Shown here: one piece after another, positions 7,947 through 16,440 of the stretch
Numbering within the stretch: position 1 is the stretch's first letter
Layout: each line of letters starts with the position of its first letter
Source of the DNA: Streptomyces sp. Alt3
GTDB lineage: Bacteria > Actinomycetota > Actinomycetes > Streptomycetales > Streptomycetaceae
Assembly: GCF_030719215.1 (NCBI RefSeq)
Contig: NZ_CP120983.1
Coordinates: forward strand, 5,208,001 to 5,272,000
Direction of reading: 5' to 3'
Length of the DNA: 64,000 nucleotides
Notes under the pieces: model-generated
The model's database searches: none
The model's input: only the letters and a program-made list of their open reading frames with translations
Told to the model about the DNA's origin: nothing
Made by a program: the position numbers and the translations under genes

Positions 7947-9001
7947 ACCGGGTCGGCGGCGGCGACGCCGTGGACACCGAGGAACCGGAGAGCAGGACGG
8001 TACCGCCCGCCCCCTCCCGACGGGCGGCCACCGCCGTCGTCACCGCCGAGGCGCCGGCACGCGAGTGGCGCGGTCGGCAGCAGCCCGTTCCGCCCGCGGG
8101 CGAGGCCCGCAGACCGCCCAGGCGCCGGAGGAGGATGCCCGCGGCGCTGGTGCTCCTGCGGCCCCGGCAATGGATCAAGAACATCTTCGTCCTGGTCGCG
8201 CCCCTGGCCCTGGACCCCGCCGCCCTGCTCCGGCACCCGGGTAAGGCCGCTGCCGCAGTGGTGGCGTTCACGGCGGCCTCGGCGGCCGTCTACGTGCTCA
8301 ACGACTGGCTGGACCGCGAGAGGGACCGGCTGCATCCGGTCAAACGGCACAGGCCCCTGGCCGGCGGGCGGATCGGCCCGTTCGGTGCGGCACTGCTGGG
8401 CCTGACCTGCCTGGCGGCCCTGGCCGTCTCGGCGTCGTTCCTCCCCGGCGAGGCCCAGGCGGCGATCGCGGGATACGGCGTGATCAACCTGGCGTACTGC
8501 CTGGCGCTGAAGCACCACGCGCTCGTCGACGTCAGCCTGGTCGCCTCGGGATTCGTCCTGCGCGCCGTGGCGGGCTGCGTGGCGGTGGCGGCCCCCTTCA
8601 ACCCCGCGCTGATCATCTGTGTCTACTGCACCTGCCTGCTGCTCTCACTGGGCAAGCGCCGCCACGAGCTGGCGGCCGCCGAACTGCTCGGGCAGGCCTC
8701 CGCCCAACGCCCGGCCCTCGCCGGGTACTCGGTGCCGCTGCTCGACCAGCTGATGACCCTGCTGCTGGCGGCCACGCTGATCAGCTACGAGATGTTCGTC
8801 CTGTCCGCATCACATCCGCACGCGGCCGTACTGGCCGTCGCCACCGTGCCCTTCGCCGTCTTCGCAGTCTGCCGCTACGTCCAGATGGTGGCGGTCAGGA
8901 GCAGCGGCGGGGAGCCCGGACGGGACGTGCTCACGGATGTGCCACTCGTGATCAACGCCGTGCTGTGGCTGGCCTGCCTGGCCGCCGGCCGACTCCTGTG
9001 A
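7943..9001 (+). CDS. UbiA-family polyprenyl-phosphate phosphoribosyltransferase (DPPR-synthase-like)
   Basis: A 352-residue integral membrane prenyltransferase with about nine hydrophobic helices after a 60-residue basic/Pro-rich N-terminus. Diagnostic segments are RPRQWIKNIFVLVAPLAL (about 73-90), the aspartate motif NDWLDRERDRLHPVKRHRP (120-138), NLAYCLALKHHALVDVSLVA and GKRRHEL. These match mycobacterial Rv3806c, which joins phosphoribosyl pyrophosphate to decaprenyl phosphate to make decaprenylphosphoryl-5-phosphoribose. GTG 7943 overlaps the GT4 stop; the longer open frame is spurious. Streptomyces has no arabinogalactan, so a polyprenyl-phosphate pentose here implies another glycoconjugate. 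Family membership is firm; the exact prenyl and sugar substrates are inferred. Confidence 0.88.
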   Translation: MNRVGGGDAVDTEEPESRTVPPAPSRRAATAVVTAEAPAREWRGRQQPVPPAGEARRPPRRRRRMPAALVLLRPRQWIKNIFVLVAPLALDPAALLRHPGKAAAAVVAFTAASAAVYVLNDWLDRERDRLHPVKRHRPLAGGRIGPFGAALLGLTCLAALAVSASFLPGEAQAAIAGYGVINLAYCLALKHHALVDVSLVASGFVLRAVAGCVAVAAPFNPALIICVYCTCLLLSLGKRRHELAAAELLGQASAQRPALAGYSVPLLDQLMTLLLAATLISYEMFVLSASHPHAAVLAVATVPFAVFAVCRYVQMVAVRSSGGEPGRDVLTDVPLVINAVLWLACLAAGRLL

Positions 9002-9010
9002 GGTGTGCTC

Positions 9011-10042
9011 GTGCGACCGCCCCGTGTCTCCGTCATCATTCCCAACTACAACTACGCGCGGACCATCCGGCAGTGCCTCACGGCCGTGGCCGGCCAGAGC
9101 TATCCGGACATCGAGATCGTCGTCGTCGACGACGGCAGCACCGACGCGTCACCGCAGATCGCCGAGGAGTTCGACGTGCGGCTGATACGCACGGCCAACG
9201 CGGGGGTCTCCGCCGCCCGCAACACCGGCGTGCGGCACAGCACGGGTGACATCCTCTTCTTCCTCGACTCCGACATCGCACTGCGCCCCGACGCCGTCCG
9301 ACGCGCCGTGGACGTACTGGAGTCGGACCCGCGGATCGGCTTCGTCTGCGGCATCTACGACTCCGTACCGCTGATCGACGACGGACCTGTGGAGCGCTAC
9401 AAGGTGCTGCACGGGCACTACTGGCGCCGCCGGACCGCGGGCGAGGTCAAGGCCGCGTACTTCTCGCTCGGGGCCATGCCGCGCGCGGCCTACGACCGCG
9501 CGGGACCGCTCGACGAGTCGCTGCGCGACACCGAGGACGTGGAGTACGGGGCCCGGCTCTCGGCCGTCTCGACCGTGCTGCTCGACCCGAGGATCGTGGG
9601 CCGCCACGACGACGACGACCGCATCGGGATCCTGCTGCGCAAGCAGTACCGCCGCTCGGTCCCCCTGGTCGCGCTCTTCAGCGACCGCGACCGTGCGGGC
9701 AGGCCGCAGCTGTCGGACACCGCCTACCGTCCCAGGGCGGTCGCCGGTACCGCCCTGGCCCTGACCGGCCTCGCCGCGGCACCCCTGTGGCCGGTGGCGG
9801 GCGCCGTCGCGGTCACGGCGGGGGTGGGTGCGTTCGTCGCCGAGGAGTGGGGACTGCTGCGGTTCCTGCACGCGACGGCGGGCGCCCGCGCCCTGCCGCT
9901 GATGGCCGGGCTGCACACCCTGATGACCGCGACCACCGGGGTGGCCGCCCTGGTGGGGGCGGTCCGATGGACGGGCTCACCGTCCTTCCGGCGCCGCTAC
10001 TCCAACCCGCCGGCCACGGGCGGCGCGGTCGCCGATGTCTAG
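9011..10042 (+). CDS. GT2-family glycosyltransferase with C-terminal membrane segments
   Basis: A GT-A fold inverting glycosyltransferase of about 343 residues. SVIIPNYNYARTI opens the domain, VVVDDGSTDAS is the nucleotide-binding DDGSTD motif, and FFLDSDIAL holds the DxD metal site. RDTEDVEYGARL supplies the catalytic-base region. Two hydrophobic stretches near residues 240-275 and 300-325 anchor the C-terminus in the membrane, as in polyprenyl-phosphate-dependent or processive enzymes. GTG 9011 is preferred because GAGG lies seven bases upstream; GTG 9005 is in frame but lacks one. Its end overlaps the next gene by eight bases, so the two are probably translationally coupled. Confidence 0.87.
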   Translation: MRPPRVSVIIPNYNYARTIRQCLTAVAGQSYPDIEIVVVDDGSTDASPQIAEEFDVRLIRTANAGVSAARNTGVRHSTGDILFFLDSDIALRPDAVRRAVDVLESDPRIGFVCGIYDSVPLIDDGPVERYKVLHGHYWRRRTAGEVKAAYFSLGAMPRAAYDRAGPLDESLRDTEDVEYGARLSAVSTVLLDPRIVGRHDDDDRIGILLRKQYRRSVPLVALFSDRDRAGRPQLSDTAYRPRAVAGTALALTGLAAAPLWPVAGAVAVTAGVGAFVAEEWGLLRFLHATAGARALPLMAGLHTLMTATTGVAALVGAVRWTGSPSFRRRYSNPPATGGAVADV

Positions 10043-11084
10043 CACCGCGCCCGGGCCCCCCGCCCCCGGGGAAACGGTCTCCTTGGGGGGCCGGGGACGC
10101 CTGGACACACTGCGGGCCTTCGCACGGCGCCCCTGGGTCCGGGGCACGGCCACCGCGCTGGTGCTCGCGCTGTGCGCCGGGTTCCTGGCGCACTCCTTCG
10201 CCCGGGACGGGGAGGCGACCCGCACGGCCGTCGGGCTGCTGGGACCGGTGCTGCCCCTGGCCCTCGTCCCGGCCCTGGCGGGGCTGTGGCTGACAGCGCT
10301 CTCCTGGCGCGAACCCCTGCAGGCCCTGTCGGTCCCGCTGTCCCGCCCCTCCGCCGTACGCATCTTCGCGGCCGGCCAACTGGGCAAGTACGTACCGGGG
10401 GTGATGTGGTCGATCGTGCTGCAGTCCCGACTCGCCGCCGCCTCGGGAATCACCGTCTTCCACTTCACCGCGGCCTTCGGGCTGTACGCCGCCGTGTCCC
10501 TGGGCACCGGCGGTGTGCTGGGGCTGGCCGCCCTGGCGCATCACGCCTACGGGACGGGGGCGGCGCTCGCCGCCGCCGCCCTGGCCCCCGTCCTGCTGCT
10601 CCTCCTTCCCCGGCTGCTGGCGGTGTCGGTGCGGCTGGTGAAGGTGGTGCCGGCGCTCGCGCGCAGGCTGGCGCCGGTCCCGCTCGGCGTGCTGCGCCGC
10701 TCCGTGTGGCTGTGCGCCGCGTCGTGGCTGGTGACCGGCGTCCACCTGTGGCTGTTCGCCGTCGCGCTCGGCGCCGACCCGCTCCGGGCCGTACTGCCCT
10801 GTGTCGCGGGGTTCGCCGTCGCGACCTCGCTGAGCAGTCTGGTGGTGGTCGTCCCGGACGGGCTCGGGGTGCGCGAGGCGCTTCTCGCGGTGTCCCTCGC
10901 CTCCGTCCTGCCCGCGCCGGAGGCCGCCGCGGCGGCTGCCGCCAGTCGGCTGGTTCTGGCGGCTGCCGACGTACTCGCCTTCGGCTACGGTTCGTTGGCC
11001 GCGCGGACCCCCCGCTCCCTCGCCCCGGCCTCCCCCGTCCCATCCACCGCACCGCACCACCCACGAAAGGACGACGCATGCTGA
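10035..11084 (+). CDS. Flippase-like integral membrane protein (lysylphosphatidylglycerol-synthase TM family)
   Basis: A 349-residue protein with roughly eight hydrophobic helices and the family landmarks GQLGKYVPGVMW (about 115-127) and VVVVPDGLGVREALL (about 272-287), typical of the UPF0104/AglD-like membrane domain of lysylphosphatidylglycerol synthases. No aminoacyl-transferase domain is attached. Stand-alone members sit in polysaccharide and glycolipid clusters and are thought to help lipid-linked sugars cross or be used at the membrane. ATG 10035 overlaps the GT2 stop, and its last codons overlap the start of the aldo/keto reductase. In this operon it is the natural candidate for handling the polyprenyl-linked product. 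Confidence 0.82.
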   Translation: MSSTAPGPPAPGETVSLGGRGRLDTLRAFARRPWVRGTATALVLALCAGFLAHSFARDGEATRTAVGLLGPVLPLALVPALAGLWLTALSWREPLQALSVPLSRPSAVRIFAAGQLGKYVPGVMWSIVLQSRLAAASGITVFHFTAAFGLYAAVSLGTGGVLGLAALAHHAYGTGAALAAAALAPVLLLLLPRLLAVSVRLVKVVPALARRLAPVPLGVLRRSVWLCAASWLVTGVHLWLFAVALGADPLRAVLPCVAGFAVATSLSSLVVVVPDGLGVREALLAVSLASVLPAPEAAAAAAASRLVLAAADVLAFGYGSLAARTPRSLAPASPVPSTAPHHPRKDDAC

Positions 11085-12106
11085 CGACGGTCTACGGAGA
11101 ATCGGTCATGGACCGGCTCCGGGGCACCCGAGCCGCCCTCGGCACCATGTACTTCGGTACCACCGTCGACGAGAGGACCTCCCGGGAGATCCTCGACCGC
11201 TTCGCCGAGCGCGGCGGCCGCCTCCTGGACACCGCGAACTGCTACGCCTTCTGGGCGCCCGGCGGCACGGGCGAGGAGTCGGAACTGGTCATCGGCCGCT
11301 GGCTGGCCGCGACGGGGGTCAGGGACGAGCTGCTGATCGCCACCAAGGTCGGCTGCCTGCCCGATCCGCTCGACGGCCCGTTCCCCGAGTCCGCCGAAGG
11401 GCTCAGCCCGGAGGTGGTGCTCAAGCAGTTCGAGCGGAGCACCGAGCGGCTGGGACGCCCCTCCGTCGACGTGTTCTTCAGCCACGCCGACGACCCGCGG
11501 ACACCGCTCGCCGACACCCTGGGCGCCCTGTCGGAACTGGTGCGCTCGGGACGGGTCGGTGTCGTCGGCGCGAGCAACCCGGACGCGGCCCGGCTGGCCG
11601 AGGCGGCCCGCCTCGCGGCGGACGACCCCACGACGGCGGCCCCGCGGGTCATCCAGGCACGCCACTCCTACCTCTGGCCCGACCCGGCGGCCGACATCCG
11701 GCCGCAGCTTCCCCTGGACCACGCCCTGTTCGCCCACGCCCACGAGCACGGCGCCCTGCTCCAGGGGTACTCGCCGCTGCTCCAGGGAGCCCTGACCCGG
11801 GCCGACCGCCCGCTCGCCCCCGAGTACCGGAGCCCCGGCAACGAGGAGCGGTTGAGCCGGCTGAGGGAACTCGCCGGAAGGCTGGGGGTGACCGCCAACC
11901 AGCTGTCCCTGGCGTGGATGGCCGGTGGCGCCGTACCCGTCATGCCGGTGCTCGGCGTGAGCAGCGTCGCCCAGCTGGACGAGGCCATGGACGGGCTGGA
12001 GCTGGACCTCGGGCCGGAGATCCGGGACGAACTCGACGCGCTCGCCCCCCTCGGCCCGTCGCACGCGTCCCCCGCCGGAGCCCCGGTGCCCGGCGACGGC
12101 CGGTAG
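11078..12106 (+). CDS. Aldo/keto reductase
   Basis: A 342-residue NADPH-dependent oxidoreductase of the aldo/keto reductase barrel. DTANCYAFW carries the catalytic Asp and Tyr, IATKVG the catalytic Lys, and FFSHADDP the His of the tetrad. GVVGASN and VMPVLGVSSVAQL match later family positions. The start is ATG 11078, with AAAGGA about seven bases upstream and a seven-base overlap with the flippase-like gene; the long frame upstream is spurious. As the last gene of the plus-strand operon it is expected to reduce a keto or aldehyde group of the sugar product. It ends 34 bases from the convergent LacI gene. Confidence 0.88.
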   Translation: MLTTVYGESVMDRLRGTRAALGTMYFGTTVDERTSREILDRFAERGGRLLDTANCYAFWAPGGTGEESELVIGRWLAATGVRDELLIATKVGCLPDPLDGPFPESAEGLSPEVVLKQFERSTERLGRPSVDVFFSHADDPRTPLADTLGALSELVRSGRVGVVGASNPDAARLAEAARLAADDPTTAAPRVIQARHSYLWPDPAADIRPQLPLDHALFAHAHEHGALLQGYSPLLQGALTRADRPLAPEYRSPGNEERLSRLRELAGRLGVTANQLSLAWMAGGAVPVMPVLGVSSVAQLDEAMDGLELDLGPEIRDELDALAPLGPSHASPAGAPVPGDGR

Positions 12107-12140
12107 CAGCCCTCCGTGGCACCCGCCCGGGCCCGGCAGG

Positions 12141-13181
12141 TCAGGCGGACTCCCGTACGACCAGCCGGGTCGGGGTGATCACGGAGGACAGGGGGTGGCT
12201 CCCGCCGGCCACGCCGGACGCCTCGCGGAACAGCAGGCGGGCCATCGTCCTGCCCATGCCCACGATGTCCTGGTGCACCGTGGTCAACGGCGGGTCCATC
12301 GTGCCGGCAAGGGACGGGAGGTCGTCGAACCCGACGACCGCCACGTCCTCGGGCACACGCACCCCGCGCTCCCGCAGCAGGTCCAGCGCCCCCGCGGCCA
12401 TCAGGTCGGAGGCGACGAACACCCCGTCCAGGTCCGGGCACCGCTCCAGCAGGGCGGCCATCGCCTCCGCGCCGCCCCGCCGGGTGAAGTCACCCTCGAC
12501 GACCAACTCGGGTGCCCCGTCCAGGAGAACGTCGCGATAGCCGTCGAGCCGGTCCACCGAGGCGGCCTGGTCGAGCGGGCCCGTCACGGTCGAGACACGC
12601 TTCCGGCCGAGCGAGACGAGATGGCGTACGGCCTCCCGGGCGCCGCCCCGGTTGTCGGCGTCCACGTACAGGTGGGTGCGGGCCCGTTCGCCACCTCCCA
12701 CCACGGGCCGTCCGCCGAGGACGACGGGGATCCCCAGCTGCTCCGTCATCGCGGGCAGCGGGTCGTCCGCACGCAGCGAGAACAGCAGCGCGCCGTCCAC
12801 GTGCCCGCCGCCGAGGAAGTGGCCGACCCGCGCGTAGTCGTCCGGGGACTCGATGAAGACCAGTACCGGCTGGGCCTTCCGGACTGCGAGTTCCTCCCTG
12901 ATCCCGCGCAGGTGCTCCGCGAAGAACGGGTCGACGAACAGGCGGTTCTGGGGCTCCGTCACCACCACGGCCACCACGTTGTTGCGGCGGGTCACCAGGC
13001 TCCTGGCCGCCTGGTTCGGCACGTAACCGAGCTCGGCCACCGCCACCCGGATACGTTCGGCGACCGCGGCGCGCACCCCCGGCTCGCCGTTGACCACGCG
13101 TGACACCGCGGACCGGGACACCCCGGCCCGCCGGGCCACGGCGTCCAGCGTGGGCCGCCGGCCCCCGGAGCGCCTACCCAA
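12141..13181 (-). CDS. LacI-family transcriptional regulator of the ntd-like operon
   Basis: A 346-residue regulator. The N-terminal LacI helix-turn-helix is TLDAVARRAGVSRSAVSRVV at about residues 11-30, with the hinge segment YVPNQAARSL. A periplasmic-binding-protein-like ligand domain follows, ending VGFDDLPSLAGTMDPPLTTV. The start is an unusual TTG at 13181 overlapping the ntdC-like gene by eight bases, with GGGGAGAG placed correctly upstream. It is the promoter-distal gene of the MATE-GT2-ntdABC operon. Bacillus subtilis ntdABC is controlled by the adjacent LacI-family NtdR, which responds to the product sugar, so a pathway-specific sensor of an amino sugar is a reasonable inference. Confidence 0.88.
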   Translation of the reverse strand: MGRRSGGRRPTLDAVARRAGVSRSAVSRVVNGEPGVRAAVAERIRVAVAELGYVPNQAARSLVTRRNNVVAVVVTEPQNRLFVDPFFAEHLRGIREELAVRKAQPVLVFIESPDDYARVGHFLGGGHVDGALLFSLRADDPLPAMTEQLGIPVVLGGRPVVGGGERARTHLYVDADNRGGAREAVRHLVSLGRKRVSTVTGPLDQAASVDRLDGYRDVLLDGAPELVVEGDFTRRGGAEAMAALLERCPDLDGVFVASDLMAAGALDLLRERGVRVPEDVAVVGFDDLPSLAGTMDPPLTTVHQDIVGMGRTMARLLFREASGVAGGSHPLSSVITPTRLVVRESA

Positions 13182-14211
13182 GACGCTCTCCCCGGCGCAG
13201 CAGATCCTCCAGGACCCGCTGGGCGAGGTGCCCGTCGTCGAAGCCGGCCAGCGCCCCCGGCCGGGTCCCGGACACGGCGCCCGCCCACTCCTGGAGCTGC
13301 TCCAGGAAGGAGTCGCCCCAGCCCGTCACCTCGCCCGGCGGGTCCGGCAGCCGGGCGGGGCCGAGGAGTTTGACCGGCTCGACGTCCACTCCCGTACGCA
13401 CCTGGAGCAGCTGGCCGTCACGTGAGTGGTACACGAGCTCCCCGCGGCTCCCGGTGACGGTGACGGCGAGACCGAGCTCCTCGGGCGCCGACGACTTCGA
13501 GGCGGTGAGGGTGAAGTGCGGGCCGCCCGTCAGACCGCCGCTCACGAAGGCGTGGTCGTCGACCACCACGTCGTGCCCCTCCTTCGTCGCCACCCTCGTC
13601 TGGAGCCCGACCCGGCAGCTGCCGGTGTCGACCGGACTCCGGAAAAGGAAGTGCAGCATGTCCACGAGGTGCACCCCCAGATCACCGAGCGCGCCGCTGG
13701 TCGACCGCTCGGTCGGGCCGTCCCGCCAGGTGAAGCGGGCCCGGGTCACCGCGCTGGAACGCCGGAGGGCGACGGCCACATGGAGCACGCGGCCGATCTC
13801 CTCCTCCTCGATCCGCCGGCGGATCTCCCGCACCACCGGCAGATAGCGGTAGTTGAAGCCGACGCAGGACACCCCCGCGGCGCCCGAGGAAAGCCGCAGC
13901 ATGTCGGCGGCCTCCGCGAGCGAGGTGGCCATCGGCTTCTCGCACAGCACGTGCCTGCCCTGCGCGAGGGCCTCGCACGCGTAGGCGGCGTGGGTGCGGT
14001 TGGGAGAGGCGACGACGATCCCGTCGGCCGCCTCGTGGAGCTCGCCGAGCGAGGCGAAGGCCCGCGTCCCCAGGTCCGCGGCCAGTGTGTCCGCCCGCCC
14101 CTGGTCGACATCGAAGAGGCCGGCGAGCGAGACGCCGTCGTCGGCCGACGCCAGGACCGCCCGGGCGTGCACCCTGCCGATGTTCCCCGCGCCGATGATT
14201 CCCACGCGCAT
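13174..14211 (-). CDS. ntdC: NtdC-like glucose-6-phosphate 3-dehydrogenase (Gfo/Idh/MocA family)
   Basis: A 345-residue Gfo/Idh/MocA oxidoreductase. VGIIGAGNIGRVH is the NAD-binding motif, HVLCEKPMA has the catalytic Lys (residue 92), and GALGDLGVHLVDM carries the active-site Asp and His. Recalled landmarks of Bacillus subtilis NtdC recur in order: IVVASPN, HVLCEKPMA, GFNYRYL, FTWRD, LGDLGxHLxDM, a TKE...VDD segment and GWxDSF. NtdC oxidises C3 of glucose 6-phosphate as the first step to kanosamine. ATG 14211 shares its A with the upstream TGA stop; a TTG one codon earlier is also in frame. The match comes from memory of the family, so orthology is likely but unmeasured. Confidence 0.85.
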   Translation of the reverse strand: MRVGIIGAGNIGRVHARAVLASADDGVSLAGLFDVDQGRADTLAADLGTRAFASLGELHEAADGIVVASPNRTHAAYACEALAQGRHVLCEKPMATSLAEAADMLRLSSGAAGVSCVGFNYRYLPVVREIRRRIEEEEIGRVLHVAVALRRSSAVTRARFTWRDGPTERSTSGALGDLGVHLVDMLHFLFRSPVDTGSCRVGLQTRVATKEGHDVVVDDHAFVSGGLTGGPHFTLTASKSSAPEELGLAVTVTGSRGELVYHSRDGQLLQVRTGVDVEPVKLLGPARLPDPPGEVTGWGDSFLEQLQEWAGAVSGTRPGALAGFDDGHLAQRVLEDLLRRGERLG

Positions 14212-15083
14212 CAACGGGACTCCTTCCGTGGTTCTTCTCTTGGACGGTCGCGCAGGACCGCGAGGATCGCGGCCGCGTACGGGAGGCCCGACACGTCCGG
14301 ATGACGACTGCGCGCCTCGGCTGTGCAGTTGGCGACCAGGACCCCACGGCCGGCCTCCCGGAGCATCTCCAGGTCGTTGCCGCTGTCCCCGAAGGCGAAG
14401 GTGTCCGCGGGCGGCACACCGTACGCCCGGCGTACATGCCGGACGACGGCCCGCTTCCCGCAGTCCGCCGGGAGGAAGTCCACGTCGTAGCAGTTCTCCG
14501 GATCGCCCGCCGCGGGGTTGCAGCGGCTCACCCCGACGCCCAGGGAGTACCTCTCGGCCGTGCTCCTGACCAGGGCCAGGCTCCGCTCGTCACTCGCGGG
14601 CGTACGGGCGTAGTAGTAGTGGCTCCGCACCAGGCTGCCGGGTGGCCTGCCCTCCTGAGGCACGAGCGGCACCCCCCGGTCCGCGAGCTCCCCGGTCACC
14701 GCCTCGGCGAGCGAGGCCAGCCGTCCGGGCTCGGGGAGCCGTTCCTGCCAGGACGGGTCCGGGTGCGCGACACCGTCACGGAGGTACAGGAGCTCGGTCC
14801 CGAGGGAACAGGCGATGAAGTGCGGCAGTCTCCGCAGCCGGTGGGCCCTGACCTTGTCCATGACGGACGGCAGCGAACTGCCGGTCACCCAGCCGAAGAG
14901 CAGCCCGTGACGCCCGGCCGCCTCCACGAGGAAGTCCTCCAGCGCCTCCCGGTCGGCGACCTCGGCGGCGGTCGGGGCATGGGCCAGATAGGTCTCGTCG
15001 AAGTCGCAGAAGGCCACCGCTCCGACCCGCCGCGGCACCGGCAGGGAGGCGGGTTCAGCGCGCGGTCGGACGGACGGCAGCAT
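14211..15083 (-). CDS. ntdB: NtdB-like kanosamine-6-phosphate phosphatase (HAD superfamily)
   Basis: A 290-residue HAD hydrolase of the sucrose-phosphatase-like/Cof type. Motif I is FCDFDETY with nucleophile Asp27 and acid/base Asp29. WVTGSS is motif II, and AFGDSGNDLEML is motif IV. Segments shared with Bacillus NtdB include GWVTGSS, PHFIA, LGTE, RCNP.AGDPE..YDVDF and AFGDSGND, which go well beyond generic HAD motifs. NtdB removes the phosphate from kanosamine 6-phosphate as the last step. The N-terminus overlaps the ntdA-like gene by 29 bases, and the C-terminus touches ntdC, so the three are coupled. Confidence 0.86.
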   Translation of the reverse strand: MLPSVRPRAEPASLPVPRRVGAVAFCDFDETYLAHAPTAAEVADREALEDFLVEAAGRHGLLFGWVTGSSLPSVMDKVRAHRLRRLPHFIACSLGTELLYLRDGVAHPDPSWQERLPEPGRLASLAEAVTGELADRGVPLVPQEGRPPGSLVRSHYYYARTPASDERSLALVRSTAERYSLGVGVSRCNPAAGDPENCYDVDFLPADCGKRAVVRHVRRAYGVPPADTFAFGDSGNDLEMLREAGRGVLVANCTAEARSRHPDVSGLPYAAAILAVLRDRPREEPRKESR

Positions 15084-16440
15084 GCAACGCCTCGATCACT
15101 CGGTTCTGTTCGGTGAGGGACAGCTGGTTGTGCAGGGGGATCTGGAACGCCGTCGTGTGGAGCTGTTCGGTGTGCGGAAGCCGACTGCGGGAGAAGAGCC
15201 TCCCGTGCAGCGGGGTCCGCTGCCGGTGGGTGAGTACGGGGTAGTAGATGTCCGTCTCCACTCCGCCGTCCTCCCGCACACGGGCGCGGATCCTCTCCCG
15301 TTCCGCGGGCCCGCCCGGAACCCGCACGGTGAAGAGGTGCCAGGCGTGGTCGGGGGTGAAGGACGGCAGCGTCAGCAGTCCTGCGGCGTGCAGCTCCGCC
15401 AGGCCGGTGACGTAGCGCCCGGCCAGGAAGGCCCTCCGGTAGTTCTTGAGGGTCAGTCCGGGCAGCAGCCCCATGGCGACCGAGGCGATCGGGTTGTCGA
15501 TCTTCGAGTTGAGCCCCCAGGGCTCCGTCTTCACGTTCTTCGTGTCCGGGTGGAAGCCGTGGTAGGCGATCGCCCGGACCCGCTCGGCGAGTTCACCGTC
15601 CCCGGTGAGGACGGCCCCCGCCTTGCCGGTCAGTCCGAAGTTCTTGTACGGGTTGAAGCTCAGGACGGCCGCGTCCGAGTGCCGTCCGACGCCCGTGACG
15701 CCGATCGCCTGGCAGGCGTCCTCCACGACCCGCAGACCGTGGGCGTCGGCGGTCCTGCGGAGCGCCGCCATGTCGGCCAGCCGCCCGTACAGGTGGACCG
15801 GCAGGACGGCCCTGGTGCGGGAGGTGACGGCGGCCCCGGCCGACACGGGGTCCAGAGTGTGGCGTTCGGGCTCGACGTCGGCGAGGACGGGGACGGCCCC
15901 GCAGGCCAGGACGGCGTTCTCGGTCGCCGCGAAGCTGTTGGCAGGGATGATCACCTCGTCGCCGGGCTCCACCCCGACCGAACGCAGCGCGACGATCAGG
16001 CCGTCCGTGCCGCTGCTGGTGGCGGTCGCGTGCAGACCGGTGAAATCGGCGAGCGCCGCCTCGAACGTGGCCACCGCCGGCCCGCTGGTCAGTTCACCCG
16101 TCGCCAGGGTGCGCGCGAAGCACTCGGCCGCGACCCGCTGCTCCGCCGGCGTCAGCAGCCGCGACTTCGGCAGGAACGGGACCGGACGCCGCTCGCCCGG
16201 CAGCGGTTCGTGCTCCTCCCGGTGGAAGACGGAGTCCGGGGCGGACGGGTCGAGGCGGTCCGTACGTCCGGCGAGCAGACCGGCCAGCTCACCGTGGGCG
16301 ACGCAGCCGGAGGACGTGTACGCGGGGACGGTCCCGCCGCGTACGTCCAGCACCAGCCCGTGCAGACCTTGGCTGTCCCCGGTGAAGACACCGCCCCGGG
16401 GCACCCCGGTGTCAGGGAGATCCTGGGCCACGGTGGTCAC
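15055..16440 (-). CDS. ntdA: NtdA-like 3-oxo-glucose-6-phosphate aminotransferase (DegT/DnrJ/EryC1 family)
   Basis: A 461-residue sugar aminotransferase. The DegT domain starts near residue 87 (VPFLPKSRLLT). It contains TSSGTDGLIVAL, PANSFAATENAVL, VVEDACQAIG and SFNPYKNFG, whose Lys266 binds pyridoxal phosphate, plus TDIYYPVLTHRQRTPL near the end. These blocks line up with Bacillus subtilis NtdA, which aminates 3-oxo-glucose 6-phosphate using glutamate. An N-terminal extension of about 85 residues precedes the domain; NtdA also carries an extension of this kind. GTG 16440 overlaps the GT2 stop (GTGA); the frame further upstream is antisense to the GT2 gene and is not coding. Confidence 0.87.
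   Translation of the reverse strand: MTTVAQDLPDTGVPRGGVFTGDSQGLHGLVLDVRGGTVPAYTSSGCVAHGELAGLLAGRTDRLDPSAPDSVFHREEHEPLPGERRPVPFLPKSRLLTPAEQRVAAECFARTLATGELTSGPAVATFEAALADFTGLHATATSSGTDGLIVALRSVGVEPGDEVIIPANSFAATENAVLACGAVPVLADVEPERHTLDPVSAGAAVTSRTRAVLPVHLYGRLADMAALRRTADAHGLRVVEDACQAIGVTGVGRHSDAAVLSFNPYKNFGLTGKAGAVLTGDGELAERVRAIAYHGFHPDTKNVKTEPWGLNSKIDNPIASVAMGLLPGLTLKNYRRAFLAGRYVTGLAELHAAGLLTLPSFTPDHAWHLFTVRVPGGPAERERIRARVREDGGVETDIYYPVLTHRQRTPLHGRLFSRSRLPHTEQLHTTAFQIPLHNQLSLTEQNRVIEALHAAVRPTAR

Noticed and set aside
7943..9001. Arabinogalactan or lipoarabinomannan synthesis locus of mycobacterial type
   Set aside because: Only the DPPR-synthase-like gene matches. No DprE1 flavoenzyme, Emb arabinosyltransferase or galactan genes are nearby.
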